DNA of 10,698 bases from Clostridia bacterium (GCA_009930125.1 RZYZ01000060.1:1-10698); one strand, 5' to 3'; positions 1 to 7,144 are shown, numbered from the stretch's first letter. The notes: a model not told the origin generated them from the letters alone. Made by a program: numbers and translations.

Positions 1-1020
1 GCCTTCCACGGTGAGGCCCTTCTCCCCTACACGAAGACCATCTCCTTTACGCAGGGGCTGATCCAGGGTCAGGCTTCCGTCTCTGTTCACCTTTCCGATG
101 GGTACACCGGTGTTCTTCGGATAATGGAAGGACATCATGTCTCTTCCTGTTTTTCCATGGAAGTAGCCATCTGAAAAGCCTTCTCTGTTGAAGACCTTAA
201 GAAGGTTCTCTCTGTGATAGGCCTCTTTTCTGCCTTCGATTTCTTCTCTGAAGTATTTCACCGCTGCAGCCACATATTCCGGCCTTTTCATTCTGCCCTC
301 AATCTTCAGGGAGTAAACCCCAGAGTCGATGATCTCGTCCATGTTGTCCACTGCAGTGATGTCCTTGGGACTCATGAGATAGGCTTTGGCCCGGGATACA
401 CCTGATTCGTCCATCAGATCGTAGGGCAGTCTACAGGGCTGGGCGCATCGGCCACGATTGCCGCTTCGTCCCCCCAGGATGCTGCTCATGAGGCATTGTC
501 CGGAGTAGCTGATGCAGAGCGCTCCATGGACAAAGATTTCCGTCTCCACGCCCAGGTCTCTGCTGATATGCCTGATTTCCTCAAAGGAGAGCTCTCTGGA
601 GAGCACCACTCTTCTGATTCCCTTCTCTGTGAAATAGAGCGCTCCTTCCCCGTTATGGATGGTGAGCTGGGTGGACGCATGAAGCTCGAAATCCGGGAGC
701 AGTCCGCGCAGCCTGTAGATGAGTCCTGTATCCTGCACAATGAGGGCATCCACACCGATGGTGTAGAGAAACTGGGCATAGGAAACAGCCTCATCAAGTT
801 CACTGTCCTTGAGAAGCGTGTTCAGCGTGATATTCACTTTTACCCCATAGCTGTGACAGTAATCCACCGCATCTTCCAGTTCCTGCTCCGTAAAGTTGGA
901 AGCATAGGCTCTGGCGGAGAATCGGGTTCCCCCCAGGTATACGGCATCCGCTCCGTTCTGAACGGCCATGATCAGTGATTCCATGCTTCCTGAAGGTGCC
1001 AGCAGTTCTATATTATTCAA
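1..1020 (-). CDS. U32-family protein (collagenase-like 'peptidase' / RNA hydroxylase relative), N-terminal part
   Basis: The gene runs off the left edge, so only about 340 N-terminal residues are visible. It opens with the family's ELLAPSGS-type N-terminus. Residues about 161-179 fit the U32 signature (E-x-F-x2-G-A-L-C-x4-G-x-C-x-M-S), followed by RGRCAQPCR and KIEGRMK blocks. Characterised U32 relatives (TrhP, RlhA, UbiU/UbiV) are Fe-S proteins acting in RNA hydroxylation or quinone synthesis, not proven proteases; Cys169, 176, 192 and 196 are the ligand candidates here. The end of the visible part (PKNTGVPIGKV... PLRKGDGLRV) resembles the long form carrying a C-terminal DUF3656 domain, which would lie outside the window. 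Start: GAGGT at 1029-1033 sits 8 nt before TTG at 1018-1020 but only 2 nt before ATG at 1024-1026. TTG also gives the usual short N-terminus, so I prefer it. Substrate unknown. Confidence 0.9.
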   Translation of the reverse strand, partial: MNNIELLAPSGSMESLIMAVQNGADAVYLGGTRFSARAYASNFTEQELEDAVDYCHSYGVKVNITLNTLLKDSELDEAVSYAQFLYTIGVDALIVQDTGLIYRLRGLLPDFELHASTQLTIHNGEGALYFTEKGIRRVVLSRELSFEEIRHISRDLGVETEIFVHGALCISYSGQCLMSSILGGRSGNRGRCAQPCRLPYDLMDESGVSRAKAYLMSPKDITAVDNMDEIIDSGVYSLKIEGRMKRPEYVAAAVKYFREEIEGRKEAYHRENLLKVFNREGFSDGYFHGKTGRDMMSFHYPKNTGVPIGKVNRDGSLTLDQPLRKGDGLRVGEKGLTVEG

Positions 1021-1056
1021 ATTCATCTACCTCATCTACTAAAATTTTCCTTATCC

Positions 1057-1062
1057 ATTATA
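1057..1062 (-). promoter_or_regulatory. Extended -10 promoter for the U32 gene
   Basis: The minus strand reads TGTTATAAT, a perfect TATAAT with the TGn extension. No good -35 lies 16-18 nt upstream, which extended -10 promoters can tolerate. The transcript would start near 1050, leaving a leader of about 25-30 nt. The -10 directly abuts the hairpin that ends zapA transcription. Confidence 0.5.
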
Positions 1063-1063
1063 A

Positions 1064-1104
1064 CACAAAACCGGAACTGAGCCATTGTCAGTGCCGGTTT
1101 TGTG
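1064..1104 (-). terminator. Intrinsic terminator after zapA
   Basis: Arms 1064-1080 and 1088-1104 pair over 17 positions with a single mismatch (1075/1093) around a 7-nt loop. On the minus strand the GC-rich core is followed by TTTTGTGTT, a short U-rich tail that can also pair with the A-rich upstream flank. It lies 32 nt after the zapA stop. The U-tract is modest, so some read-through into the U32 gene is possible. Confidence 0.7.
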
Positions 1105-1136
1105 AATTCTTTCCGCCATGGAAGGAAAGGAGCCTG

Positions 1137-1751
1137 TTATTTCAGTTTTTCCTTCAGGATCGGATTCTTTTCCTTTTTTTCCTTGTTGTCTTTCGTCTGG
1201 GTCAGCTGGGTGTCGAAGAGCTTCTTCTGCAGCTCCAGCACCTTGTATTTATAGGACTGCAGTTCAAACTTCAGTTCCTTGTTCAGCTTGGAGAGCGTCT
1301 CATTTTCATCCCGGTATTCCTTGGCGCTGTCCTGGGTCAGTCTCAGCTCCGTTTCCAGTCTTTTGATTTCACGTTCCTTGGAAAGTCTGCCCTTTTCATC
1401 GGCATTTCTGAAGGTGGAGATCTTGTCATTCAGGACCTGGTTTTCCTTCTGGAGATTCTCCAGCGCTTCTTCCAGAAGCTTGATTTCTTCTTTGAGACCT
1501 TCCGATTTCTGATAGACAGACCCTTCTTCCTTCTTGATGGCTTCAATTTCGAAATCCTTCTTGAAAGCTCTGTCCACGGAATTCAGGGCAGCAAGAACCG
1601 CAGCGGAGGAGGTATCGATCTGCTTGTTTCTTTCCATGACGGATGTGATCAGATGATTGACCTCTTTGCCCACTTTTCTGAGATAGTCTTCCTTCTCTTC
1701 CCCTTTGACGACATATTCCTGTCCACAGATTCTAACAGTAACTTTGTTCAT
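1137..1751 (-). CDS. zapA: Cell division protein ZapA with long coiled-coil tail
   Basis: ZapA binds FtsZ in the cytoplasm and promotes bundling of its filaments at the division site. The N-terminal 70 or so residues (MNKVTVRICGQEYVVKGEE, then YLRKVGKEVNHLI and a helix with SSAAVLAALNSVD) match the ZapA head, including the G-x-x-Y strand turn. The protein is 204 aa, about twice the usual 85-110. The extra part from about residue 75 is almost all charged heptad-like coiled coil (EEIKLLEEALENLQKEN and similar) with a lysine-rich end. The start is ATG at 1749-1751, with a GAGGGG ribosome site 8 nt upstream; an in-frame TTG ten codons earlier has no such site. The order pheT then zapA is shared with Bacillus. 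The family call rests on the head; the tail's role is not known. Confidence 0.86.
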   Translation of the reverse strand: MNKVTVRICGQEYVVKGEEKEDYLRKVGKEVNHLITSVMERNKQIDTSSAAVLAALNSVDRAFKKDFEIEAIKKEEGSVYQKSEGLKEEIKLLEEALENLQKENQVLNDKISTFRNADEKGRLSKEREIKRLETELRLTQDSAKEYRDENETLSKLNKELKFELQSYKYKVLELQKKLFDTQLTQTKDNKEKKEKNPILKEKLK

Positions 1752-1781
1752 AGAATGGTCCCCCCTCAAGTACATCTTCAA

Positions 1782-1802
1782 ATCCGGCGCCGGATGCGCC
1801 GG
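1782..1802. repeat. GC-rich palindrome/hairpin in the zapA leader
   Basis: Bases 1782-1795 form a perfect 14-bp palindrome (ATCCGGCGCCGGAT). Overlapping it, 1784-1790 and 1796-1802 form an all-G/C 7-bp stem with a 5-nt loop. The element lies in the presumed 5' untranslated region, about 20 nt upstream of the ribosome site. It has no U-tract on either side, so it is not a simple terminator. It could be an operator, an RNA structure or a relic repeat. Confidence 0.6.
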
Positions 1803-1843
1803 TTAATTTCCAATATTCTAACAAATCTCATCGTATAAAGACT

Positions 1844-1849
1844 ATTATA
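1844..1849 (-). promoter_or_regulatory. zapA: Possible zapA promoter -10
   Basis: TATAAT stands on the minus strand just after the pheST terminator, with no convincing -35 at 16-18 nt. A second candidate is the extended -10 TGTTAGAAT, whose hexamer is at 1815-1820. One of them probably drives zapA, because the terminator upstream should isolate it from pheST. Confidence 0.4.
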
Positions 1850-1862
1850 GACTTTTTCAGAG

Positions 1863-1908
1863 AAAAAATCATCCGCTTTCTCATTATTTCCCGGAAGCGG
1901 ATGATTTT
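1863..1908 (-). terminator. Intrinsic terminator of the pheST operon
   Basis: Arms 1865-1880 and 1893-1908 pair over 16 bp with one G-U type position and a 12-nt loop. On the minus strand the A-rich flank and following TTTTTTCTCT make a classical terminator, 30 nt after the pheT stop. On the plus strand the hairpin is followed only by TTTTCTC, so plus-strand activity would be weaker. Confidence 0.88.
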
Positions 1909-1938
1909 CTCATACTGAAATAGCCTTCAGTTCATGAA

Positions 1939-4302
1939 TTATCTTAATGTGGCACCTAAGACATGCTCCAGTGTTCTCACGATCTTATCATGGACCTTAT
2001 TGACTTCCTTGTCGGTGAGGGTCTTGTCCTTGTTTCTGTACACCAGGTTATAGGCGACGCTCTTCTTGCCCTCCGGCAGCTGACTGCCCTTGTAGACATC
2101 AAAGAGTGCATAGCTTTCCAGAAGATTTCCGCCCTGCTTTCTGAAGATGGTTTCCATCTCCTGCACAAGCACCGCATCATCCACCAGCACAGCGATGTCT
2201 CGGGTGACGGACGGATATTTCGGAATCTCGGTGTATTTTCTTTCCAGCTCTGCACTGTCATAGAGTGTCAGAAGATCCATTTCCAGCACATAGGAGGCCT
2301 CGTCCATATTGTAGTTGGCAAGGACCTTAGGATGCACTTCCCCGAAGCTGCCCAGAACCTTCTTTCCAAGAAGAATGTCTGCAGACTTTCCTGGATGGAA
2401 GAAAGGATTCTCGCTTCTTCTGAAGCTGATGCTTTTCAGCGCGAACTCTTCCGCGATGACTTCCACGATGCCCTTCAGATGGAAGAACAGGTCCTTTCCG
2501 TACATGCCGATGGTCAGCATCTCTTTTTCTTCCGGAAGCACATTCTCTGTTTTCAGATAGACTTTTCCGATCTCATAGAGATACGCTTCCGCATTGCTTC
2601 TGGCTTCATTCCGGCTTAAGGATTCCATCATGGAGGAGAGCATGGAGGTTCTCATGACGGAGAAATCCTCGCCTAGTGGATTGCGGATCTCCACCATGTT
2701 CCTCAGGCTGGAACTTTCCGGAATCATCACCTTATCCAGATCTTTTCTGGAGATGAAGCTGTAGCTGATGGACTCGTAGAGTCCCTGAGCCACCAGATAC
2801 GTTTCCAGTTTCCTTCTGAGAATCTGGTGAGGATACCGTCCTCCTCTTGGTGCGTTCACATGGGGGATGGTGGCCTCTATGTTGTTGTATCCGTAGATTC
2901 TTGCGATTTCCTCTGCAATGTCTTCCTTGATGAAGAGATCGTTTCGGAAGGTCGGAGTTTCAATGGAAAGGATGCCTTCCTTCGCTTCGGTGGCAATCTC
3001 CAGATCACTGAGGATCTTCACCATTCTCTCTTCCGAAATTTTTGTGCCCAGGAAGCCGTTGATGTAGGAAACGGGTACATCCAGATGATTGGAGACTCTT
3101 TTCTCATTGTAGACGTCCACAGTATAATCCAGCACTTTTCCGATTTCAAGCTTCTCCACCAGATGACAGATGCGGTCCATGGCCAGTTCTGCCAGATTGG
3201 GATCGAAGTCCTTATCGAATCTGGTGGAGGCTTCCGTTCGAAGGTTCAGGTAAGAGGATGCGTTTCTGGTGGCGACGCCGTCGAAATTCGCAGATTCCAG
3301 AATGACACCTGTGGTGTCTTCTTTGATTTCCGAATCCAGACCACCCATGATTCCTGCGATACCGATGATGGTCTTGTCGTCATTGATCAGCAGTGTCTTT
3401 TCCTTCAGCGTCCTTTCGTTTTCATCCAGTGTGGTGAATTTCTCTCCACCCGTCGCTTCCGTGACGCGGATGATACCGGAAGTGATTTCTCTCTTGTCGA
3501 AGGCGTGGAGGGGCTGTCCGGTTTCCAGCATGACGAAGTTCGTAAGATCCACCATATTGTTTATGGGCCTAATGCCGGCTTCGAGAAGCCTGGTCTTGAT
3601 CCATTCAGGGCTTTCTCCGATGGTGACATCCGTGATTTCACGGGCCATGTATCTTCTGGCCAGTGGCGTATCCAGGGAGACCTTTACCGGCTCCACATCG
3701 GAGGAAGTTGCGCTGTAGCTCAGAGATGGCTTTCTGAGCGGCTTTTCATAGATGGCCTGGGCTTCTCTGGCCAGACCGAGAATGCTCAGACAGTCGGGTC
3801 TGTTGGAGGTGATCTCCAAGTCCAGGATGCCTCCGTCAAGACCCAGCGCTTCCTTGATGTCCCTTCCGATCTGTGTGTCCTTCGGCATGATCATGAGACC
3901 ATCACAGGTTCCCTTTTCCTTCAGGCCGAGCTCTTCCTCGGAGCAGAACATTCCGTTGGAAACAATTCCACGGAGTTTGCCTTTCTTGATGCTGACACCT
4001 TCCCAGAGAGTGGAATTATGAAGGGCCACTGGAACAATGTCCCCTTCCTTCATGTTGGTTGCTGCGGTGACGATGACGATGGGTTCTTCCTCATTGATGT
4101 CTACCGTGCAGACGACCAGTTTGTCCGCTTCCGGATGAGCTTCGATCTTCAGGATCTTCGATGTGACCACGTTCTGGATCACGTCGAAAGGATTCTCGAG
4201 CCCTTCCACCTTGGAACCGGAAAGGGTCAGATCATCGGCCAGGGTCTTTCCGTCCACAGGGATGTCTATATAGTCTTTCAGCCATTTAATGGGTAATTTC
4301 AT
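1939..4302 (-). CDS. pheT: Phenylalanine-tRNA ligase beta subunit
   Basis: This is the beta subunit of the cytoplasmic alpha2-beta2 synthetase that charges tRNA-Phe; it binds tRNA and edits mischarged Tyr-tRNA-Phe. At 787 aa it is the normal full length. Visible parts in order: an N-terminal EMAP-like tRNA-binding OB fold (about 40-155, with HPEADKLVVC and GVSNGMFCSEEELGL-type blocks), the B3/B4 editing region with the conserved LHAFD motif (about 200-390), a B5 region (about 405-475), the catalytic-like core (about 490-680, including NPLGEDFSVMRTS), and the C-terminal FDX-ACB anticodon-binding domain (about 690-787, from YTEIPKYPSVTRDIAVLV). A GGAGG-type site precedes the ATG and lies partly in the pheS stop region. 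The gap to pheS is 12 nt, so the subunits are co-translated from one message under T-box control. Confidence 0.98.
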   Translation of the reverse strand: MKLPIKWLKDYIDIPVDGKTLADDLTLSGSKVEGLENPFDVIQNVVTSKILKIEAHPEADKLVVCTVDINEEEPIVIVTAATNMKEGDIVPVALHNSTLWEGVSIKKGKLRGIVSNGMFCSEEELGLKEKGTCDGLMIMPKDTQIGRDIKEALGLDGGILDLEITSNRPDCLSILGLAREAQAIYEKPLRKPSLSYSATSSDVEPVKVSLDTPLARRYMAREITDVTIGESPEWIKTRLLEAGIRPINNMVDLTNFVMLETGQPLHAFDKREITSGIIRVTEATGGEKFTTLDENERTLKEKTLLINDDKTIIGIAGIMGGLDSEIKEDTTGVILESANFDGVATRNASSYLNLRTEASTRFDKDFDPNLAELAMDRICHLVEKLEIGKVLDYTVDVYNEKRVSNHLDVPVSYINGFLGTKISEERMVKILSDLEIATEAKEGILSIETPTFRNDLFIKEDIAEEIARIYGYNNIEATIPHVNAPRGGRYPHQILRRKLETYLVAQGLYESISYSFISRKDLDKVMIPESSSLRNMVEIRNPLGEDFSVMRTSMLSSMMESLSRNEARSNAEAYLYEIGKVYLKTENVLPEEKEMLTIGMYGKDLFFHLKGIVEVIAEEFALKSISFRRSENPFFHPGKSADILLGKKVLGSFGEVHPKVLANYNMDEASYVLEMDLLTLYDSAELERKYTEIPKYPSVTRDIAVLVDDAVLVQEMETIFRKQGGNLLESYALFDVYKGSQLPEGKKSVAYNLVYRNKDKTLTDKEVNKVHDKIVRTLEHVLGATLR

Positions 4303-4314
4303 TCTGCTTTCCTC

Positions 4315-5337
4315 CTACTTGAATTGTTTCAGGAATCTCATGTCACTTTCATAGAGAAGCCTGATGTCGTCGATGCCGAATTTCTGCATGGTCATACGGT
4401 CCAGTCCGAAACCAAAGGCGAAGCCCGAGTAGATTTCCGGATCGATGCCGCCCTTCTTCAGGACTTCCGGATGTACCATACCGCATCCGAGGAGCTCGAT
4501 GAATCCTTCGCCCTTGCAGACCTTGCAGCCTTCTCCATGGCAGACGAAGCAGGTTCCATCCATTTCCGCAGAGGGTTCAGTGAATGGGAAATGGTGAGGT
4601 CTGAATTTGGTCTTTATGTCATCGCCGTACAGCTTCTTGACGAACTGCTCCAGGGTGCCCTTCAGATCCGCGAAGGTGATTCCCTTGTCGATGACAAGGC
4701 CTTCGATCTGGTAGAAGATCGGTGAATGGGTCGCATCCACGTCATCGGAGCGGTACACTTTTCCAGGAGAGATCATCTTGATCGGTGGTTTCTGATTCTC
4801 GATGGTTCTGATCTGTACAGGAGAGGTCTGGGTTCTCAGGACCACAGTATCATCAATGTAGAAAGTGTCCTGCTCCCCTCTGGCCGGATGGTCCTTGGGG
4901 ATGTTCAGGGATTCGAAATTATAGTAATCCAGCTCCACTTCAGGGCCTTCTTCAATGGTGAATCCCATCTCCAGGAAGATGTCCTCGATCTTCTCCATGG
5001 TGATCATCAGCGGGTGCTTCCCGCCCATGGGGCTCTTGACGCCAGGAAGGGTGATGTCGATGACTTCATTCTTCAGTTTTTCCTCTGTGGCTCTTTCTCT
5101 GATGATTTCCTTCAGGGACTGGATTTTCTCCTCCAGCTCTTCCTTTGCTTCATTGACCAGCTTTCCGACCAGGGGTCTTTCTTCAGGAGAGAGTCCGCCC
5201 ATGCTTCTCAGAATCTTTGTGAATTCCCCTTTTTTTCCGAGATATTCCACTCTCAGCTTTTCCAGCTCTTCACCATTTTTCAGGTTTTCGATTTTTTCGT
5301 TGAAACTTTTTTTGATGGCTTCAATTTGTTCGCGCAT
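4315..5337 (-). CDS. pheS: Phenylalanine-tRNA ligase alpha subunit
   Basis: This is the catalytic alpha subunit, a class II synthetase that forms phenylalanyl-adenylate and transfers Phe to tRNA-Phe. Residues 1-85 form the N-terminal tRNA-contacting coiled coil. The catalytic domain follows: HPLMITMEKIEDIF near 108, GPEVE near 131, DHPARGEQDTFYI near 149, LRTQTSPVQIR near 167, motif 2 FRPHHFPFTEPS near 245, and motif 3 GFAFGFGLDR near 305. The Ala of FAFG in the Phe pocket (about residue 307) is retained. Cys263, 266, 271 and 274 make a CxxCx4CxxC knuckle, as I recall from Bacillus PheS. I start at ATG 5335-5337 (340 aa), because GGAGG lies 5 nt upstream; the in-frame ATG at 5347-5349 is immediately followed by that ribosome site and has none of its own. 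Confidence 0.98.
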   Translation of the reverse strand: MREQIEAIKKSFNEKIENLKNGEELEKLRVEYLGKKGEFTKILRSMGGLSPEERPLVGKLVNEAKEELEEKIQSLKEIIRERATEEKLKNEVIDITLPGVKSPMGGKHPLMITMEKIEDIFLEMGFTIEEGPEVELDYYNFESLNIPKDHPARGEQDTFYIDDTVVLRTQTSPVQIRTIENQKPPIKMISPGKVYRSDDVDATHSPIFYQIEGLVIDKGITFADLKGTLEQFVKKLYGDDIKTKFRPHHFPFTEPSAEMDGTCFVCHGEGCKVCKGEGFIELLGCGMVHPEVLKKGGIDPEIYSGFAFGFGLDRMTMQKFGIDDIRLLYESDMRFLKQFK

Positions 5338-5356
5338 AATTTCCTCCATTTCGACT

Positions 5357-5390
5357 AAATAAAAAAACCGTCCCTCATAAATAGGGACGG
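5357..5390 (-). terminator. T-box attenuator terminator
   Basis: An 8-bp stem (5368-5375 with 5383-5390) with a 7-nt loop is followed on the minus strand by TTTTTTTATTT. It is mutually exclusive with the antiterminator that includes the T-box sequence. It lies 20 nt before the pheS start, inside the leader. Confidence 0.94.
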
Positions 5391-5610
5391 AAGAATCCGT
5401 GGTACCACCCTGATTGACGAGAATGCTCCCGTCCGCTCAGTTAAATGTATCGGTTTACCCGTCAGAGACTACTCTTTTCCCCTCTGATGCTCCGAAGTGA
5501 ACTTCGCTGCGCAGTTTCTACAGAAAGCTTACAGTCTGTGGCTTTCATTTCCTGTCTAGAACGCTTGGGCAGTTACTCTCTTCATCCATGCATGACTATT
5601 GTTTTGTATC
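5357..5610 (-). ncRNA. T-box riboswitch (Phe) controlling pheST
   Basis: This leader senses uncharged tRNA-Phe and lets transcription pass only when it binds. The minus strand carries AGGGTGGTACCACG (5398-5411), the T-box itself, which binds the tRNA acceptor end. Stem I is closed by 5583-5586 pairing with 5486-5489, with an AGAGAGTA kink-turn-like motif on the 5' side. On its 3' side, GAAGTTCACTTCGGAGC presents TTC (5499-5501), a Phe codon, as specifier. Stem III is 5416-5422 with 5427-5433. The competing terminator is 5368-5375 with 5383-5390; its 5' strand (CCGTCCCT on the plus strand, read as AGGGACGG on the transcript side) can be traded with AGGG...ACGG of the T-box to form the antiterminator. 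Specifier and downstream gene agree, so the amino-acid call is firm; the transcript start near 5610 is inferred from the promoter. Confidence 0.96.
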
Positions 5611-5616
5611 TTCATT

Positions 5617-5645
5617 ATTATAGAAGATATGACTGAATTTATCAA
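5617..5645 (-). promoter_or_regulatory. Sigma-A-type promoter of the T-box-pheST operon
   Basis: TTGATA (5640-5645) and TATAAT (5617-5622) are separated by exactly 17 nt. Transcription should start near 5610, giving a leader of about 270 nt before pheS. The -35 begins only 15 nt after the upstream methyltransferase stop, and I see no terminator between them. Confidence 0.88.
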
Positions 5646-5660
5646 CCGCAATATCACAGT

Positions 5661-6473
5661 TTATTTCTGAAATCTGTTCTCCATCTGACGGACTCGTTCA
5701 AAAAGAATGATGGAAGCCGCCACAGCCGCATTGAGGCTTTCAGCATTTCCCGGCATGGGGATGCGTAGAAGCACATCCGCCAGCTGCTTAATTTCCTGTG
5801 AGATTCCGCTGCCTTCATTGCCGATGGCGATGATGAGATTTCCCGTGAGATCCTCATGGAAGAGATTCTTTTCCGCTTCCAGGCTTGTCACCGCAAGGTG
5901 ATATCCGGCCGCAAGAAATCTTCTCAGGGTCTCTTCCCCCTGGTGGTAGATCGGCAGATGGAAGATGGACCCCATGGAGCTTCGAATGACTTTCTCGTTG
6001 TAGGGATCCACGGTGTTTTTTCCCAGGATGATGCCCTTTGCACCGGATGCGTGGGCAGAACGGATGATGGTGCCCAGATTGCCGGGGTCCTGAAGACCAT
6101 CCAGATACAGAAGCAGTTCAGTGGAAACGCCTCTGCCTGAAACCTCTTCAACGGAAGAGTCTTCCAGAGACACCACACCGATGATGCCCTGAGGATGCAC
6201 GGTGGATGAAAGGTCCCGGATCACATCATTTTCAGTGAGGATGATCTCGGATTCATCGACGTAGGGCGCGATGTAGCGGGAGAAATCCTCTTCCTTCCCT
6301 CTTTCGTATAGAACGGTATGCACTTTCTTCCCCGCTCTGAATGCCTCCTCCAGAAGGCGGAATCCTTCCACCAGATAGAGGCCTTGCCGCATGCGGTGCT
6401 TCCTCTCCTTGAGCTTCTTCAGGCTTTTGATTCTGCTGTTGCTCCTGCTTTCGATGTAAGTCTCCTTAATCAT
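5661..6473 (-). CDS. rlmP: SpoU/TrmH-family 23S rRNA 2'-O-methyltransferase (YsgA/RlmP type)
   Basis: This SAM-dependent enzyme transfers a methyl group to a ribose 2'-OH in RNA. Of the 270 aa, the N-terminal 100 or so form the SpoU substrate-binding domain (RIKSLKKLKERKHR, LYLVEGFRLLEEA). The SPOUT knot domain has all three motifs: 1 with LDGLQDPGNLGTIIRSA at 125-140 (Asn132, Arg138), 2 with IGNEGSGIS at 217-225 (Glu220), and 3 with PMPGNAESLNAAVAASI at 239-255 (Asn248). The place directly upstream of pheS matches Bacillus ysgA, reported as RlmP, which makes Gm2553 in the 23S A-loop; the exact target here is inferred from synteny. The start ATG overlaps the ktrA stop by 8 nt and has no clear ribosome site, suggesting translational coupling. 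An AAGGAG lies inside codons 3-4. Confidence 0.9.
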   Translation of the reverse strand: MIKETYIESRSNSRIKSLKKLKERKHRMRQGLYLVEGFRLLEEAFRAGKKVHTVLYERGKEEDFSRYIAPYVDESEIILTENDVIRDLSSTVHPQGIIGVVSLEDSSVEEVSGRGVSTELLLYLDGLQDPGNLGTIIRSAHASGAKGIILGKNTVDPYNEKVIRSSMGSIFHLPIYHQGEETLRRFLAAGYHLAVTSLEAEKNLFHEDLTGNLIIAIGNEGSGISQEIKQLADVLLRIPMPGNAESLNAAVAASIILFERVRQMENRFQK

Positions 6474-7131
6474 TGGTAACCAGACTTTCGATTTTACTCA
6501 AGTCATCAATGGAACCGATGACCACCAGCACATCACCTTCGTGGATCATATCTGTGGCTCGTGGAGAAATATTGATGTCCATTTCGGATTTGATGGCCAT
6601 GATGTTGATGCCGTATTTCGCTCTGGCATCCAATGTCTTGATGTCTTTTTCGTACCAGGATACGGGCGCCTGAACTTCCACGATGGAGTAGTCCGGGGAC
6701 AGTTCGATGAAATCCAGGATATTCGCAGCTACCAGGTTGTGCGCTACTCGAATGCCCATATCGTGCTCAGGAAGGATCACCTTGTCGGCGCCGATCTTTG
6801 TGAGCAGTCTGGCATGCATGTCATTGGTGGCTTTTGCCACCACCTTCTTCACGCCTGCTTCCTTCAGGTTCAGTGTGACCATGATGGAAGACTGGATGTT
6901 GGTACCGATGGAAACTACGGCGATGTCGAAGTTTCTGATGCCCAGTGTTCTCAGGGCCAGTTCATCGGTGGCATCCATCTGCACCGCATGGGTGACGGAA
7001 TCCGCAATTTCCTGGATCATGTTTTCATCATCATCCACTGCCAGTACATCATGGCCCATTTTGAATAAAGTTGTAGCAACACTTTGACCGAAACGTCCGA
7101 GTCCTATTACGATTATCTGTTTTTCTTTCAT
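6466..7131 (-). CDS. ktrA: Ktr potassium uptake regulatory subunit (RCK protein)
   Basis: This is the cytoplasmic gating ring subunit that binds nucleotide (ATP/ADP) and controls the membrane partner. At 221 aa it has the length of Bacillus KtrA, half that of TrkA with its two repeats. The N-terminal RCK/Rossmann domain (about 1-125) shows the dinucleotide-fold GLGRFG at 10-15 and acidic residues at the end of strand 2 (DDD at 33-35). The C-terminal RCK_C domain spans about 138-221; in relatives it is a c-di-AMP site. A GGGAG ribosome site stands 8 nt before the ATG. It follows ktrB by 13 nt, and its last bases overlap the methyltransferase start. KtrA and the paralogue KtrC cannot be told apart securely by eye, but adjacency to ktrB supports KtrA. 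Confidence 0.93.
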   Translation of the reverse strand: MKEKQIIVIGLGRFGQSVATTLFKMGHDVLAVDDDENMIQEIADSVTHAVQMDATDELALRTLGIRNFDIAVVSIGTNIQSSIMVTLNLKEAGVKKVVAKATNDMHARLLTKIGADKVILPEHDMGIRVAHNLVAANILDFIELSPDYSIVEVQAPVSWYEKDIKTLDARAKYGINIMAIKSEMDINISPRATDMIHEGDVLVVIGSIDDLSKIESLVTND

Positions 7132-7144
7132 CTCTTTTTCTCCC

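Noticed and set aside
496..978. Plus-strand open frame of 160 codons opposite the U32 gene
   Set aside because: It is antisense to a gene with a clear family signature and has no family resemblance or plausible ribosome site.
2827..4296. 489-codon open frame on the plus strand opposite pheT
   Set aside because: It lies entirely inside a textbook pheT gene, lacks a recognisable domain, and is a by-product of codon bias in the real gene. Similar plus-strand frames at 975-1838 (opposite zapA) and 4726-5358 (opposite pheS) were dismissed for the same reason.
4523..4566. Four-cysteine knuckle in PheS as a novel metal site
   Set aside because: As I recall, Bacillus PheS has the same Cys arrangement at this place, so it is a family variant rather than a novelty.
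5368..5390. Similarity between the T-box terminator and the infC leader terminator (shared GGACGG core)
   Set aside because: Only about six bases are shared. The rest of the stems and loops differ, and G/C-rich stems of this kind are common, so a common regulator is not supported.
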